A model generated the notes under the pieces. That model saw nothing but the letters and a program-made list of their open reading frames with translations, ran no database searches and had not been told where the DNA came from. Below, one piece after another: positions 12,572-21,291 of a stretch of 64,000 bases of DNA. Numbering within the stretch: position 1 is the stretch's first letter; every line of letters begins with the position of its first letter. The stretch is from Paenibacillus sabinae T27 (GTDB lineage: Bacteria; Bacillota; Bacilli; Paenibacillales; Paenibacillaceae), in assembly GCF_000612505.1 (NCBI RefSeq), contig NZ_CP004078.1, positions 1,910,001 to 1,974,000 on the forward strand, in the 5' to 3' direction. The position numbers and the translations under genes were made by a program.

Positions 12572-13684
12572 ATGACAGTTATCAAAGGACTGGAAGGCAT
12601 CGTTGCGACTACTTCCTCGATCAGCTCGATTGTGGACGGCGTGCTCACCTATCGCGGCTATGATATCGACGATCTTGCTGAACATGCCAGCTTCGAAGAG
12701 ACTGCCTTTTTGCTCTGGTTCGGCAGTCTGCCGACCACGGCGGAGCTGGAGAAGCTCAAGCGCGATCTGAGCGATTTCGCCGCCATTCCGGAGCCGCTGA
12801 TTGAGCAGATGAAGCTGTATCCGAAGGATGCCAACACGATGGCTGCCTTGAGATCCGCCGTATCGAGCCTGGCGCTGTTCGATGAGGAAGCCGACGATAT
12901 GAGCCGCAGCGCGAACGAGATCAAAGCGGTGAAGCTGCAGGCGAAGATTCCGACGATTGTGGCGGCTCTGGCACGTATCCGCAAAGGGCTTGAGCCCATT
13001 GCTCCGAAGCCGGGCTTCTCCATCGCCGAGAACTTTTTATACATGCTCCGGGGCGATCAGCCCGATATGGTGTCGGTCAAAGCGCTTGATACGGGGCTCG
13101 TGCTTCACGCCGACCATGAGCTGAACGCTTCAACCTTTGCCGGAAGGGTAACGGTTGCCACTCTATCGGACATTTACTCCGGCGTCACCTCGGCGATCGG
13201 CGCCCTCAAAGGGCCTCTGCATGGCGGGGCGAATGAAGCTGTGATGAGAATGCTGGAAGAAATCGGCAGCTTCGAGAATGTGGAGCCTTATATCCGCGGC
13301 AAACTGGCGCGCCGGGAGAAGGTAATGGGCTTCGGTCACCGCGTGTACAAGAACGGCGATCCGCGCGCGAAGCATCTGATGAAGATGTCGCGGGAGCTGG
13401 GCGCAATGAAGGGTGATACGCGGCTGTACGACATGTCCGTGAAGATCGAGGAGCTGATCACCGGAATTAAAGGTCTCAAGCCGAATGTCGATTTTTACTC
13501 CGCCTCCGTGTATACTCAATTAGGCATAGACCGCGAACTGTTTACACCGCTCTTCGCCATTAGCCGGGTATCCGGATGGACCGCTCATATTCTGGAGCAG
13601 TATGAAGACAACCGCATTATCCGTCCGCGTGCGGAATACACGGGTCAAGTGGAGCAAAAATACGTTCCGGTCACTGAAAGATAA
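12572..13684 (+). CDS. citZ: Citrate synthase
   Basis: TCA-cycle enzyme condensing acetyl-CoA and oxaloacetate; 370 residues from the chosen start. Key segments are GVLTYRGYDIDDLAEHA near the N terminus, LHADHELNASTFAGR, GALKGPLHGGANEAVM (with a catalytic His) and MGFGHRVYKNGDPRAKHL (substrate-binding His), plus the catalytic Asp region NVDFYSASVYTQLG. The frame is open upstream to 12413, but AAAGGAGAG at 12556-12564 sits 7 nt before the ATG at 12572, giving the typical start MTVIKGLEGIVAT. icd follows across a long hairpin. Confidence 0.97.
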   Translation: MTVIKGLEGIVATTSSISSIVDGVLTYRGYDIDDLAEHASFEETAFLLWFGSLPTTAELEKLKRDLSDFAAIPEPLIEQMKLYPKDANTMAALRSAVSSLALFDEEADDMSRSANEIKAVKLQAKIPTIVAALARIRKGLEPIAPKPGFSIAENFLYMLRGDQPDMVSVKALDTGLVLHADHELNASTFAGRVTVATLSDIYSGVTSAIGALKGPLHGGANEAVMRMLEEIGSFENVEPYIRGKLARREKVMGFGHRVYKNGDPRAKHLMKMSRELGAMKGDTRLYDMSVKIEELITGIKGLKPNVDFYSASVYTQLGIDRELFTPLFAISRVSGWTAHILEQYEDNRIIRPRAEYTGQVEQKYVPVTER

Positions 13685-13749
13685 GCCGTCTCTTTGGCGC
13701 GCCTGCCTCTAGCAGGAAAGGTGCCGTCTTCAGATGACGGGTCACTTAA

Positions 13750-13810
13750 GGGGCGTACGCTTTTTACTGCCGGTTTTTCGGCGGTAGTCAAAGCGGCGAG
13801 CGTATGCCCC
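13750..13810 (+). other. Long intercistronic hairpin between citZ and icd
   Basis: GGGGCGTACGCT at 13750-13761 pairs with AGCGTATGCCCC at 13799-13810 (one G-U). An inner stem, TACTGCCG at 13765-13772 with CGGCGGTA at 13780-13787, is also present. There is no T-run directly after, so it looks more like an mRNA processing or stability element than a terminator, although partial termination is possible. Confidence 0.6.
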
Positions 13811-13841
13811 ACATTAACTTTTAAGGAGGAATTACACACCA

Positions 13842-15137
13842 ATGCTGAAACTCGAAAAATATGCTCTGCCGACAGAAGGCGAACAAATTACCATTGACAA
13901 CGGAAAGCTGCAGGTCCCGAATCATCCGATTATCCCTTTTATCGAGGGTGACGGAACGGGACGCGACATCTGGAAAGCCTCCAAAAGAGTGCTGGACGCA
14001 GCGGTCGACAAAGCTTACGGCGGTACCAAGAGCATTGCCTGGTACGAGGTTTTTGCCGGAGAGAAAGCATTCAATACATATGGGGAGTGGCTTCCGAACG
14101 ATACGCTTGAAGCGATCCGCGAATATATCGTGGCGATCAAAGGGCCGCTTACGACCCCGATTGGCGGAGGCATCCGTTCGTTGAATGTGGCGCTGCGCCA
14201 GGAGCTGGATTTATACGTTTGCCTGCGCCCGGTGCGGTATTTTGACGGCGTGCCTTCCCCGGTGAAGCGTCCAGAGCTGGTCGATATGGTCATTTTCCGC
14301 GAGAACACCGAAGATATTTACGCTGGCATCGAATACCAGGAAGGCTCGGAGCAGGTCAAGAAAGTGATCGAGTTCCTGCAGCAAGAGATGGGCGTGAACA
14401 AAATCCGTTTCCCGGAAACGTCGGGCATCGGCATCAAGCCGGTATCCTCCGAAGGCTCGAAGCGCCTCGTGCGCGCAGCAGTGGAATATGCGATCAAGCA
14501 TGGCCGCAAGAGCGTCACTCTTGTGCATAAAGGCAACATCATGAAATTCACCGAGGGCGCGTTCAAGAACTGGGGATACGAAGTGGCCGAGCAGGAATTC
14601 GGCGACAAGGTGTTCACCTGGAGCCAGTACGACGCCATCAAGGAGGCCGAAGGCGCCGATGCGGCAAACGCGGCCCAGAAGAAGGCTGAGCAGGAAGGCA
14701 AGATCATTATCAAGGACGCCATTGCCGACATCGCGCTGCAGCAGGTGCTGACGCGTCCGACGGACTTTGACGTTATTGCCACGCTGAATCTTAACGGTGA
14801 CTATCTGTCCGACGCTCTGGCTGCGCAAATCGGCGGCATCGGCATCGCTCCGGGAGCGAACATCAACTACGTGACCGGACATGCCATTTTTGAAGCGACG
14901 CATGGTACGGCGCCGAAATACGCCGACAAGGATGTCGTGAATCCGGGTTCCGTCGTTCTGTCCGGGGTAATGATGCTTGAGCATTTGGGCTGGCAGGAAG
15001 CCGCCGATCTGATCTACAAAGGTATGAGTACCGCAATCAACAACAAAACCGTTACTTACGATTTCGCTCGTCTGATGGAAGGAGCAACCGAACTGAAGTG
15101 TTCTGAGTTCGCTGATGAAGTGATCAAACACATGTAG
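13842..15137 (+). CDS. icd: Isocitrate dehydrogenase (NADP+)
   Basis: Oxidative decarboxylation of isocitrate to 2-oxoglutarate; 431 residues. It contains [19 protein letters not shown], the phosphorylation/substrate loop [51 protein letters not shown] and the NADP-binding part [26 protein letters not shown] at 13822-13830 precedes the ATG. It is downstream of citZ as in Bacillus, but mdh, the usual third gene, is absent and a terminator follows. Confidence 0.97.
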   Translation: MLKLEKYALPTEGEQITIDNGKLQVPNHPIIPFIEGDGTGRDIWKASKRVLDAAVDKAYGGTKSIAWYEVFAGEKAFNTYGEWLPNDTLEAIREYIVAIKGPLTTPIGGGIRSLNVALRQELDLYVCLRPVRYFDGVPSPVKRPELVDMVIFRENTEDIYAGIEYQEGSEQVKKVIEFLQQEMGVNKIRFPETSGIGIKPVSSEGSKRLVRAAVEYAIKHGRKSVTLVHKGNIMKFTEGAFKNWGYEVAEQEFGDKVFTWSQYDAIKEAEGADAANAAQKKAEQEGKIIIKDAIADIALQQVLTRPTDFDVIATLNLNGDYLSDALAAQIGGIGIAPGANINYVTGHAIFEATHGTAPKYADKDVVNPGSVVLSGVMMLEHLGWQEAADLIYKGMSTAINNKTVTYDFARLMEGATELKCSEFADEVIKHM

Positions 15138-15223
15138 TGAGGACGATCACATTGGCCATCAAACATGTAAATAATGCAGCGCCTGTAGTCAATGTGTGAC
15201 GAATTGACAAAAATATGAACGGC

Positions 15224-15258
15224 ATCCCCATTTTATTTCGATAAAATGGGGATTTTCT
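15224..15258 (+). terminator. Rho-independent terminator after icd
   Basis: ATCCCCATTTTAT at 15224-15236 pairs perfectly with ATAAAATGGGGAT at 15241-15253 around a TTCG tetraloop, followed by a T-rich run. Confidence 0.92.
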
Positions 15259-15334
15259 TTTGAGAAGCGGTGGCAATTGGTTATAATATTTACGAATGTA
15301 ACTTATATCATAGACTTATCGGGAGGAATCTGAT

Positions 15335-15763
15335 ATGGATTGGGATGTTTTAATGTTCTTACATATGATCGGCATGCTGGCGTTGGGATTCTACCTGGTG
15401 CTGCCTTTCATCCTTGGCCGGATGGAGAAGCTTTCTCCCGCGGCCAAGGAGGGGGCGCTTAGCGCCATTACCGGATTTAACCGTTTCGCCCAATACGGCC
15501 TTGTTGTCCAACTGCTAACAGGAGGCTATCTGATGACCAAAGCAGATGTTTCGGTTCCGTGGATGATTATCGTAACGCTGCTGCTGCTCGCGATGTTCGC
15601 CCTGGGCGGCATTATGAGCAAACCGCTTCGGTTGGCCGCCTCAGGCATGAAGCAGGGCCGAAATGTATCCATAGAAACCGGCAAAATCCGCACATTGAGC
15701 GCACTGCTGGCGGTATGCTTGCTGGTCATACTGTTCTTTATGGCTTTTGACGGGATTATTTAA
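15335..15763 (+). CDS. Small membrane protein with four hydrophobic segments, unknown function
   Basis: A 142-residue protein starting MDWDVLMFLHMIGMLALGFY. Four hydrophobic stretches (about residues 3-27, 48-66, 75-94, 121-142) suggest four membrane helices with short loops. A His in the first helix (FLHMIGMLALG) recalls the DUF2269/CopD type of small membrane proteins, but I cannot assign a family. GGGAGGA at 15321-15327 is 7 nt before the ATG, and its own terminator follows, so it is a single-gene unit. Confidence 0.7.
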   Translation: MDWDVLMFLHMIGMLALGFYLVLPFILGRMEKLSPAAKEGALSAITGFNRFAQYGLVVQLLTGGYLMTKADVSVPWMIIVTLLLLAMFALGGIMSKPLRLAASGMKQGRNVSIETGKIRTLSALLAVCLLVILFFMAFDGII

Positions 15764-15786
15764 GCCGCACACAGCCGTGCGTATTG

Positions 15787-15813
15787 CCGCTTCCTTACGG
15801 GAGCGGTTTTTTT
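15787..15813 (+). terminator. Rho-independent terminator
   Basis: CCGCTTCC at 15787-15794 pairs with GGGAGCGG at 15799-15806 (one G-U), with a 4-nt loop and seven T. Confidence 0.88.
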
Positions 15814-16023
15814 GTGCTGCGGGGGACGGCGCTCTTAGGTTCCTGTCTAGCGTAATGGACAAGCTTCCAAATGGGCCGGTCTTCGGCTGGGCCGGGACAG
15901 GCCTGTTTGAGCCTCCGGCAAATGGTTAATTTAACTATCGTAAAGGGAACGCATAATTGCACATCCCAAAGACATCCTAAGGAAAGTCTGAGCTTTTACA
16001 AACTTTCGAAAGGAGAATGAAAG

Positions 16024-16896
16024 ATGTCCAATAGCAGTCAGCAAACCCAGAAGACGCTGCCGCCACAGCATCAGGATCGTCAACCCGGCCTGGAATCGGA
16101 AATGACGCCGCGGCCGAAGTATGAGCCGGCGGCATACAAAGCGGCTGGCAAGCTGCTTGGCAGGGCGGCGCTCATTACAGGCGGTGACAGCGGGATCGGC
16201 CGCGCGGTTGCCGTGGCTTTTGCCAAGGAGGGGGCCGATGTGGTCATTTCCTATCTGAACGAGCACACTGACGCCGAGGAGACGAAGCGGCAAGTCGAGC
16301 AGGAAGGGCGCAAATGCATTCTCATATCCGGCGATATTGGCGTTGAAGCCTTCTGCCAGGATCTCATCAACAAATCGGTGGAGGGTCTTGGCAAGCTGGA
16401 CATCCTCATCAACAATGCCGCGGAGCAGCATCCGCAGGAAAAGATCGAGGATATTACTTCCGAGCAGCTGGAGCGGACGTTCCGCACGAATATTTTCTCG
16501 ATGTTCTATTTGACGAAAGCGGCGATGCCTCATTTGAAAGAAGGCTCCACCATCGTCAATACGACGTCGATTACGGCATACAGAGGAAACCCTCAACTGC
16601 TGGACTATTCGTCCACTAAAGGCGCTATCCTTGCCTTCACACGCTCGCTTGCCATGAATCTGGCCGACAAAGGCATTCGCGTCAACGCCGTCGCGCCGGG
16701 TCCGATCTGGACACCGCTCATTCCGTCCACCTTTGACGAGAAAAAGGTCAGCGAGTTTGGCTCCACCCAGCCGATGAAGCGTCCGGGGCAGCCGGAAGAG
16801 CTGGCGCCGGCCTATGTCTATCTTGCTTCCGATGATTCGACGTATGTGACCGGCCAGGTTATGCACGTCAATGGCGGAGAAATCGTGAACGGCTAA
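16024..16896 (+). CDS. SDR family oxidoreductase (YhdF/YhxC/YdaD-like)
   Basis: A 290-residue short-chain dehydrogenase. It has the NAD(P) loop TGGDSGIGRA (about residues 52-61), NNAAEQHP, a serine region TTSITAYRG, the catalytic YSSTK and the PG motif VAPGPIWTPL, ending with a GGEIVNG tail. The first 45 residues are a polar extension (QKTLPPQHQDRQPGLESEM) typical of the subgroup related to the Bacillus general-stress SDRs YdaD, YhdF and YhxC. The substrate is unknown. AAAGGAG at 16010-16016 supports the ATG. A GC-rich terminator follows. Confidence 0.9.
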   Translation: MSNSSQQTQKTLPPQHQDRQPGLESEMTPRPKYEPAAYKAAGKLLGRAALITGGDSGIGRAVAVAFAKEGADVVISYLNEHTDAEETKRQVEQEGRKCILISGDIGVEAFCQDLINKSVEGLGKLDILINNAAEQHPQEKIEDITSEQLERTFRTNIFSMFYLTKAAMPHLKEGSTIVNTTSITAYRGNPQLLDYSSTKGAILAFTRSLAMNLADKGIRVNAVAPGPIWTPLIPSTFDEKKVSEFGSTQPMKRPGQPEELAPAYVYLASDDSTYVTGQVMHVNGGEIVNG

Positions 16897-16938
16897 CCGT
16901 TCACGCCTTGAAATCAACCGCGTTAGCGGTAGGGTACA

Positions 16939-16977
16939 AAGCCTCCGGTCCGCTAGAGCGGCCGGGGGCTTTTTTTC
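16939..16977 (+). terminator. Rho-independent terminator after the SDR gene
   Basis: AAGCCTCCGG at 16939-16948 pairs with CCGGGGGCTT at 16962-16971 (one G-U). A nested CCGC/GCGG stem lies inside, and a run of T follows. Confidence 0.88.
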
Positions 16978-17046
16978 ACGCAAGGGGTATGATGAGAAGG
17001 AAGAATATGCTATGCTGTAGAAGATTCATAACCGCATAGCGATTGA

Positions 17047-17130
17047 CACTAGGGGTGCCGCATGGCTGAGACGAACGTGATTGTTCGGACCCTTTGAACC
17101 TGATCTGGATTGTACCAGCGTAGGGAAGTG
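17047..17130 (+). promoter_or_regulatory. TPP riboswitch (thi box)
   Basis: The conserved thi-box blocks are all present: AGGGGTGCC, GCTGAGA, ACCCTTTGAACCTGATCTGG and ACCAGCGTAGGGAAGTG. The outer stem CACT/AGTG closes at 17047-17050 with 17127-17130. It precedes a terminator and the tenI-thiSFGH genes, so thiamine pyrophosphate is expected to switch the operon off by premature termination. A TATGCT at 17011-17016 could be the -10 of the promoter; no clear -35 was seen. Confidence 0.96.
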
Positions 17131-17187
17131 GAGAGTGAATAGCTGCATCCGGGCCTCATCTGAGGTTCGAACCAATCCGCAGTTTTC

Positions 17188-17218
17188 AGCCGCCTTCCTT
17201 CGGGAGGGCGGCTTTTTT
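17188..17218 (+). terminator. Expression-platform terminator of the TPP riboswitch
   Basis: GCCGCCTTCC at 17189-17198 pairs with GGAGGGCGGC at 17203-17212 (one G-U) around a TTCG tetraloop, followed by six T. It lies between the aptamer and tenI, where an off-state terminator belongs. Confidence 0.92.
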
Positions 17219-17248
17219 GGTGCGATTAACGAAATTTGGAAGGAGAGG

Positions 17249-17932
17249 ATGGCTGTGCATGCGGCACAAGATCCCCTTAACCGGCGTTCCGCTGCTGCGG
17301 GCATTAAAGACAGTGATCCCGAGATTCATCTTATTTCCGGCGGCGAGACGCGGCTGGACAAGTTTCTGCTGATTGCGGAAACGGTCCATTCATGGGTTGA
17401 TTACATCCATTTGCGAGAGAAAGCGTGTACAGCGAATGAGCTGTACCAAGCAGTGAAGGAGATGACACGGCGTGGAGTACCGCTTGCCAAAATCGTCGTG
17501 AACGACCGGCTGGATGTCGCGCTGGCTGCGGGAGCCGGCGGCGTCCAGCTTGCGGGACACAGCCTTCCTCCTGCAGCTGCCCGTCCGCATGCACCGGGGC
17601 TGCGCATTGGCCGCTCCGTCCATTCTCCGGCGGAGGCGGCCGATGCCGCGGGCGAAGGAGCGGACTACTGCCTCTACGGGCATGTGTACGCCTCGGCCAG
17701 CAAGCCGGGCTTACCCGGCCGGGGCCTGGACGGACTCGCGGAAACCGTCCGGACCTGCCCGGTTCCGGTCATCGCGATCGGCGGCATTGAGCCGGGAAAT
17801 GCAGGGCAAGTTCTCTCCACCGGAGCGGCGGGCATTGCCGTGCTCTCGGGCATTTGCGGCGCCGCCGATCCGGCCGCGGCGGCAATGGCTTACCGAGCCG
17901 CGGTCCGGGCGGCCCGGCTTGAAAGGAGGTGA
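17249..17932 (+). CDS. tenI: Thiazole tautomerase TenI (ThiE/TenI family)
   Basis: A TIM-barrel protein of 227 residues in the thiamine phosphate synthase fold. The ThiE phosphate-loop sequence GPV is GHV here (LYGHVYASASKPGLPGRG). This places a His at residue 145 where Bacillus TenI has its catalytic His, and the segment RIGRSVHSPAEA matches TenI. TenI aromatises the thiazole phosphate made by ThiG; true ThiE couples it to the pyrimidine. The start is ATG 17249 after AAGGAG; GTG 17255 is an alternative with better spacing. It is the first gene behind the riboswitch, and its stop overlaps the thiS ribosome site. Confidence 0.82.
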   Translation: MAVHAAQDPLNRRSAAAGIKDSDPEIHLISGGETRLDKFLLIAETVHSWVDYIHLREKACTANELYQAVKEMTRRGVPLAKIVVNDRLDVALAAGAGGVQLAGHSLPPAAARPHAPGLRIGRSVHSPAEAADAAGEGADYCLYGHVYASASKPGLPGRGLDGLAETVRTCPVPVIAIGGIEPGNAGQVLSTGAAGIAVLSGICGAADPAAAAMAYRAAVRAARLERR

Positions 17933-17937
17933 AGGCC

Positions 17938-18141
17938 ATGATGCTGTATATCAACGGCAGCGAGACCCGGCTTGACGAAGCATGCGGGACGCTTGCGGAT
18001 CTGCTGAGCCGTCCCGAATGGAAGGAACGACGGATGATCGTGGAACTGAATGGGATCATCGTGGGCAAGGACGATTACGGGCAGGTCACGCTGGCCGACG
18101 GGGACCGTGTCGAGCTGGTGCATTTTGTGGGAGGAGGCTGA
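17938..18141 (+). CDS. thiS: Thiamine sulfur carrier protein ThiS
   Basis: A 67-residue ubiquitin-like protein that carries sulfur as a C-terminal thiocarboxylate to ThiG. The sequence ends VELVHFVGGG, with the required C-terminal Gly-Gly, and contains the family core NGIIVGKDDYGQVTLADGDR. AAAGGAGGT at 17922-17930 overlaps the tenI stop and is 8 nt from the ATG at 17938 (a second ATG follows at once). thiF begins within 8 nt of its stop. Confidence 0.93.
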   Translation: MMLYINGSETRLDEACGTLADLLSRPEWKERRMIVELNGIIVGKDDYGQVTLADGDRVELVHFVGGG

Positions 18142-18148
18142 GGTTGAG

Positions 18149-19177
18149 GTGATTTCCGCCGGAGAGGACAGATATAGCAGACAGGAACGCTTTTATGGAA
18201 TCGGAATCGAGGGCCAGAGGAAGCTTGAGCAGGCAAATGTGCTTATCATTGGCGCCGGGGCACTTGGCTCTGCATGCGCGGAGACAATGGTACGCTCGGG
18301 CGTCGGTAAGGTGACGCTTGTGGACCGGGATTACGTGGAGTGGAGCAACCTGCAGCGGCAAAACCTGTACAGCGAGCAGGATGCGGCGGAGCGGATGCCC
18401 AAAGCGGTGGCGGCGGCACGCAGGCTGCGCAGCGTTAATTCCTCCGTAGAGGTCAAAGGAATAGTAGCGGATATTTCAGCAGAGGAGATCGGCCTTTACA
18501 CGCGGGATATAGACCTTATACTCGATGCGGCGGACAATTTCGAGGTGAGGATGATTGTCAATGATATTGCCGCAAGGGATGAAATTCCCTGGATCTATGG
18601 CGCCTGCACCGGCAGCTACGGGATTTCCATGACCATTGTCCCCGGGCAGAGCGCCTGTCTACACTGTCTGCTGGACGGGCTTCCGGCCGGAGGGGATACC
18701 TGCGACACGGCGGGTATTATCGGTCCCGCCGTACAGATGACCGCCGCCTATCAGACGGCCGAGGCGCTAAAATGGCTGTCAGGGAACAGCGGCGCGCTCC
18801 GCGGAACCCTGGTCTCCTTCGACCTGTGGGCGAACCGCCACTCGTCAGTGGATACCACAAGGCTGAAGCGGGCCGATTGTCCGTCCTGCGGCGACAAGCG
18901 GACGTATCCGTATTTGTCGCCGGGCAGCCATTCCAGAACGACCGTGCTCTGCGGGCGGGATACGGTGCAGATTCGCCCGCCAAGTCCGGCGAGACTGGAT
19001 TTGGAGGAGTGGGAGCGGCGGCTTTCCGCTTACGGCCGGGCCGAGCGCAATCCGTATATGCTTTCACTGACGCTGGAGAAGCACCGTCTGGCGGTCTTTC
19101 CCGACGGAAGGGTGCTTGTTCACGGAACGGGAGATCCCGCCGAAGCCCGTTCGCTTTATCACCGCTATTTTGGCTGA
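18149..19177 (+). CDS. thiF: ThiS adenylyltransferase ThiF
   Basis: E1-like enzyme that adenylates the ThiS C terminus; 342 residues. It shows the nucleotide loop GAGALGSACAETMVRSGVG, VDRDYVEWSNLQRQNLYSE, and zinc-binding cysteines in CPSCGDKR. Beyond the usual catalytic domain it has about 80 extra C-terminal residues, a length also seen in MoeB/ThiF-like proteins. The frame is open upstream inside thiS, but GGGAGGAGG at 18129-18137 points to the GTG at 18149 (MISAGEDRYSRQERFYG). MoeB is an alternative family call; the operon settles it as ThiF. Confidence 0.9.
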   Translation: MISAGEDRYSRQERFYGIGIEGQRKLEQANVLIIGAGALGSACAETMVRSGVGKVTLVDRDYVEWSNLQRQNLYSEQDAAERMPKAVAAARRLRSVNSSVEVKGIVADISAEEIGLYTRDIDLILDAADNFEVRMIVNDIAARDEIPWIYGACTGSYGISMTIVPGQSACLHCLLDGLPAGGDTCDTAGIIGPAVQMTAAYQTAEALKWLSGNSGALRGTLVSFDLWANRHSSVDTTRLKRADCPSCGDKRTYPYLSPGSHSRTTVLCGRDTVQIRPPSPARLDLEEWERRLSAYGRAERNPYMLSLTLEKHRLAVFPDGRVLVHGTGDPAEARSLYHRYFG

Positions 19178-19213
19178 CCGCTCTATTATCAGGAATGGGA
19201 GGATGAAATCATT

Positions 19214-19984
19214 ATGCAGGATGCTTTACATATCGGGGGCAAGGCCCTTTCCAGCCGTTTGTTCATCGGAACCGGCAAATACAACCGCAATACGCTTATA
19301 CCGGAAGTAATCGCGCGTTCGGGCTCCGAAGTGATTACGGTCGCTCTGCGAAGAGTCGATCCGTCGTCTAAGGAGGAGAATATTCTGAGCCATATTCCGC
19401 CGCACATGACCCTGCTGCCGAATACTTCCGGGGCACGGACCGCGGAAGAAGCGGTGCGCATCGCCCGGCTGGCCAGAGCGGCGGGAATGGGGAATTGGGT
19501 CAAGATCGAAGTCATCAACGATCAGCGGTACCTGCTGCCCGACAACCTGGAGACAATCCGGGCTACGGAGATTCTGGCCGCCGAAGGTTTTGTCGTCCTT
19601 CCTTATATGAGCCCGGACCTGTCAGCGGCGCTGCGGCTAAGAGACGCGGGCGCGGCTGCGGTAATGCCGCTGGGAGCGCCCATCGGAAGCAACCGGGGCC
19701 TGCGGACGAAAGAATTGATCGGCATCCTGATCGAAGAGACCGGCCTGCCGATTATTGTGGATGCCGGAATCGGTCGGCCGTCGGAAGCGGCGGAAGCGAT
19801 GGAGATGGGCGCGGCGGCCGTGCTGTTGAATACGGCGATAGCCACCGCCCGCGATCCGCTCGTCATGGCGGAAGCTTTCCGGGGAGCGGTTGCCGCCGGA
19901 CGGCAGGCGTATCTAGCCGGGCTTGGAGCGGTCCAGCAGGAGGCGGAAGCTTCTTCGCCATTGACCGGATTCCTGAACGTATAG
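19214..19984 (+). CDS. thiG: Thiazole synthase ThiG
   Basis: TIM-barrel enzyme of 256 residues forming the thiazole ring from 1-deoxyxylulose phosphate, dehydroglycine and ThiS thiocarboxylate. Conserved parts include [10 protein letters not shown], the Schiff-base Lys region [20 protein letters not shown] and [29 protein letters not shown] lies 10-18 nt before the ATG. It is followed 16 nt later by thiH, which provides dehydroglycine. Confidence 0.96.
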   Translation: MQDALHIGGKALSSRLFIGTGKYNRNTLIPEVIARSGSEVITVALRRVDPSSKEENILSHIPPHMTLLPNTSGARTAEEAVRIARLARAAGMGNWVKIEVINDQRYLLPDNLETIRATEILAAEGFVVLPYMSPDLSAALRLRDAGAAAVMPLGAPIGSNRGLRTKELIGILIEETGLPIIVDAGIGRPSEAAEAMEMGAAAVLLNTAIATARDPLVMAEAFRGAVAAGRQAYLAGLGAVQQEAEASSPLTGFLNV

Positions 19985-19999
19985 AAGGGGGGAAGGGAA

Positions 20000-21115
20000 A
20001 TGAGCTTCTATGAATCGCTGATGGCGCTGGAGCAGCTGCCTTTTACGGAGCTGTGGAAGGAGTGCGGGCCGGAGGATGTGAAACGGGCGCTTGCCAAGGA
20101 TAAGCTGGATGAAGAGGATCTGCTTGCCCTGCTGTCGCCTGCCGCGGGACAGCATTTGGAGGAGATGGCGCAGAAAGCGCAGCGCCTCACCCGTACTCAT
20201 TTCGGTCATGTCATGCAGCTGTTTACCCCGATGTATGTCGCCGACTTTTGCGTCAATCACTGTACGTACTGCAGCTTCAGCTCCATTTATGATTTTCCGC
20301 GCAAAAAGCTGACGCTCGAAGAAGTGGAACAGGAAGCGGCGGCGATCGCCTCCACGGGACTTCGCCATATCCTGCTGCTGACGGGGGAATCGCGCCGGGA
20401 TTCGCCGGTAAGCTACGTTAAAGATTGCGTCACCGTGCTCCGCAAGTATTTCTCCTCCATCGGCATCGAGGTCAATCCGCTGTCCCAGGAGGAATACAAA
20501 GAGCTGGCTCATGCGGGAGTGGACGGATTGACCATCTATCAGGAGGTATACCACCGGGAGACCTACGAGAAGCTTCATGTCAAAGGACCGAAGCGGAACT
20601 TCCGCGCCCGCCTCGACGCCCCGGAGCGGGGTTGCCAGGCAGGCTTTCGTTCCGTCAATGTCGGCGCGCTGCTCGGCATGTATGACTGGCGGCAGGAGGC
20701 CTTCATGGCCGCGATGCATGCGCGCTATCTTCAAGACCGTTATCCCGGCTGTGAAATCGGCCTGTCTCCTCCGCGGTTCCGCCCTTATCTGGGCAGCTTC
20801 AACCCGGAATCGGACGTGACCGACCGGGCGCTGGTGCAGATCATTCTGGCATATCGGCTGTTCCTTCCCCGTTCCGGCATTACCTTGTCCACCAGAGAAC
20901 CCGCCAGGCTCCGCGACCGCCTAGTCCACCTGGGGGTCACCAAAATGTCGGCTGGCGTCTCTACCGAGGTTGGCGGGCATACGGGAGAAGGCGGAACGCC
21001 GCAGTTTGAAATTTCGGACAGCCGGGGCGTGCCGGAAATCCGGGAGATGCTGTACCGCAGCGGGCTGCAGCCGGTGTTCAAGGACTGGGATATTCTTGCC
21101 GAAAGCAGCATATGA
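20000..21115 (+). CDS. thiH: 2-iminoacetate synthase ThiH
   Basis: Radical SAM enzyme of 371 residues cleaving tyrosine to dehydroglycine and p-cresol. The cluster motif CVNHCTYC has cysteines at residues 84, 88 and 91, and the C-terminal segment GGHTGEGGTPQFEISDSRG is typical of ThiH. AGGGGGGAAGGGAA is the ribosome site. Aerobic Bacillus uses the glycine oxidase ThiO instead, so this operon follows the tyrosine route. No thiC, thiD or thiE is in the window. Confidence 0.95.
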   Translation: MSFYESLMALEQLPFTELWKECGPEDVKRALAKDKLDEEDLLALLSPAAGQHLEEMAQKAQRLTRTHFGHVMQLFTPMYVADFCVNHCTYCSFSSIYDFPRKKLTLEEVEQEAAAIASTGLRHILLLTGESRRDSPVSYVKDCVTVLRKYFSSIGIEVNPLSQEEYKELAHAGVDGLTIYQEVYHRETYEKLHVKGPKRNFRARLDAPERGCQAGFRSVNVGALLGMYDWRQEAFMAAMHARYLQDRYPGCEIGLSPPRFRPYLGSFNPESDVTDRALVQIILAYRLFLPRSGITLSTREPARLRDRLVHLGVTKMSAGVSTEVGGHTGEGGTPQFEISDSRGVPEIREMLYRSGLQPVFKDWDILAESSI

Positions 21116-21141
21116 TCAACGGGCGCAAGCTAGGCCTATTT

Positions 21142-21176
21142 CAAGCCAACCTTCTCCTTAGGGCAGGGTTGGCTTG
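21142..21176 (+). terminator. Possible terminator hairpin after thiH
   Basis: CAAGCCAACC at 21142-21151 pairs perfectly with GGTTGGCTTG at 21167-21176. Only a short T-rich stretch follows (CTGCATTTATC), so termination may be weak. Confidence 0.5.
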
Positions 21177-21181
21177 CTGCA

Positions 21182-21223
21182 TTTATCCCTTATCCCAGTA
21201 AGTTTATCTCGTATCCCAGTAAT
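21182..21223. repeat. Two tandem 21-bp direct repeats
   Basis: Two adjacent 21-bp units, 21182-21202 and 21203-21223, share the form TTTATCYCKTATCCCAGTAA and match at 18 of 21 positions. They lie between thiH and the convergent merR-methyltransferase gene. The function is unknown. Confidence 0.7.
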
Positions 21224-21291
21224 CAACCGCAGGCCGCGTGCGAGCCTTCAAACAGCGTAGACAGAGCCGCAGCCTGCTGTCCTGAAGAGCT

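Noticed and set aside
15924..15950. Possible sigma-B promoter (GGTTAA, 15 nt, GGGAAC) before the SDR gene
   Set aside because: The -35 match and spacing are poor, and sigma-B is generally not reported in Paenibacillus. It is too weak to list.
17043..17048. A perfect TTGACA at the start of the TPP aptamer
   Set aside because: There is no -10 at the right distance, and the bases form the outer edge of the riboswitch.
17249..17932. Thiamine phosphate synthase (ThiE) as the name of the first thi gene
   Set aside because: The GHV phosphate loop and SVHS segment fit TenI, not ThiE.
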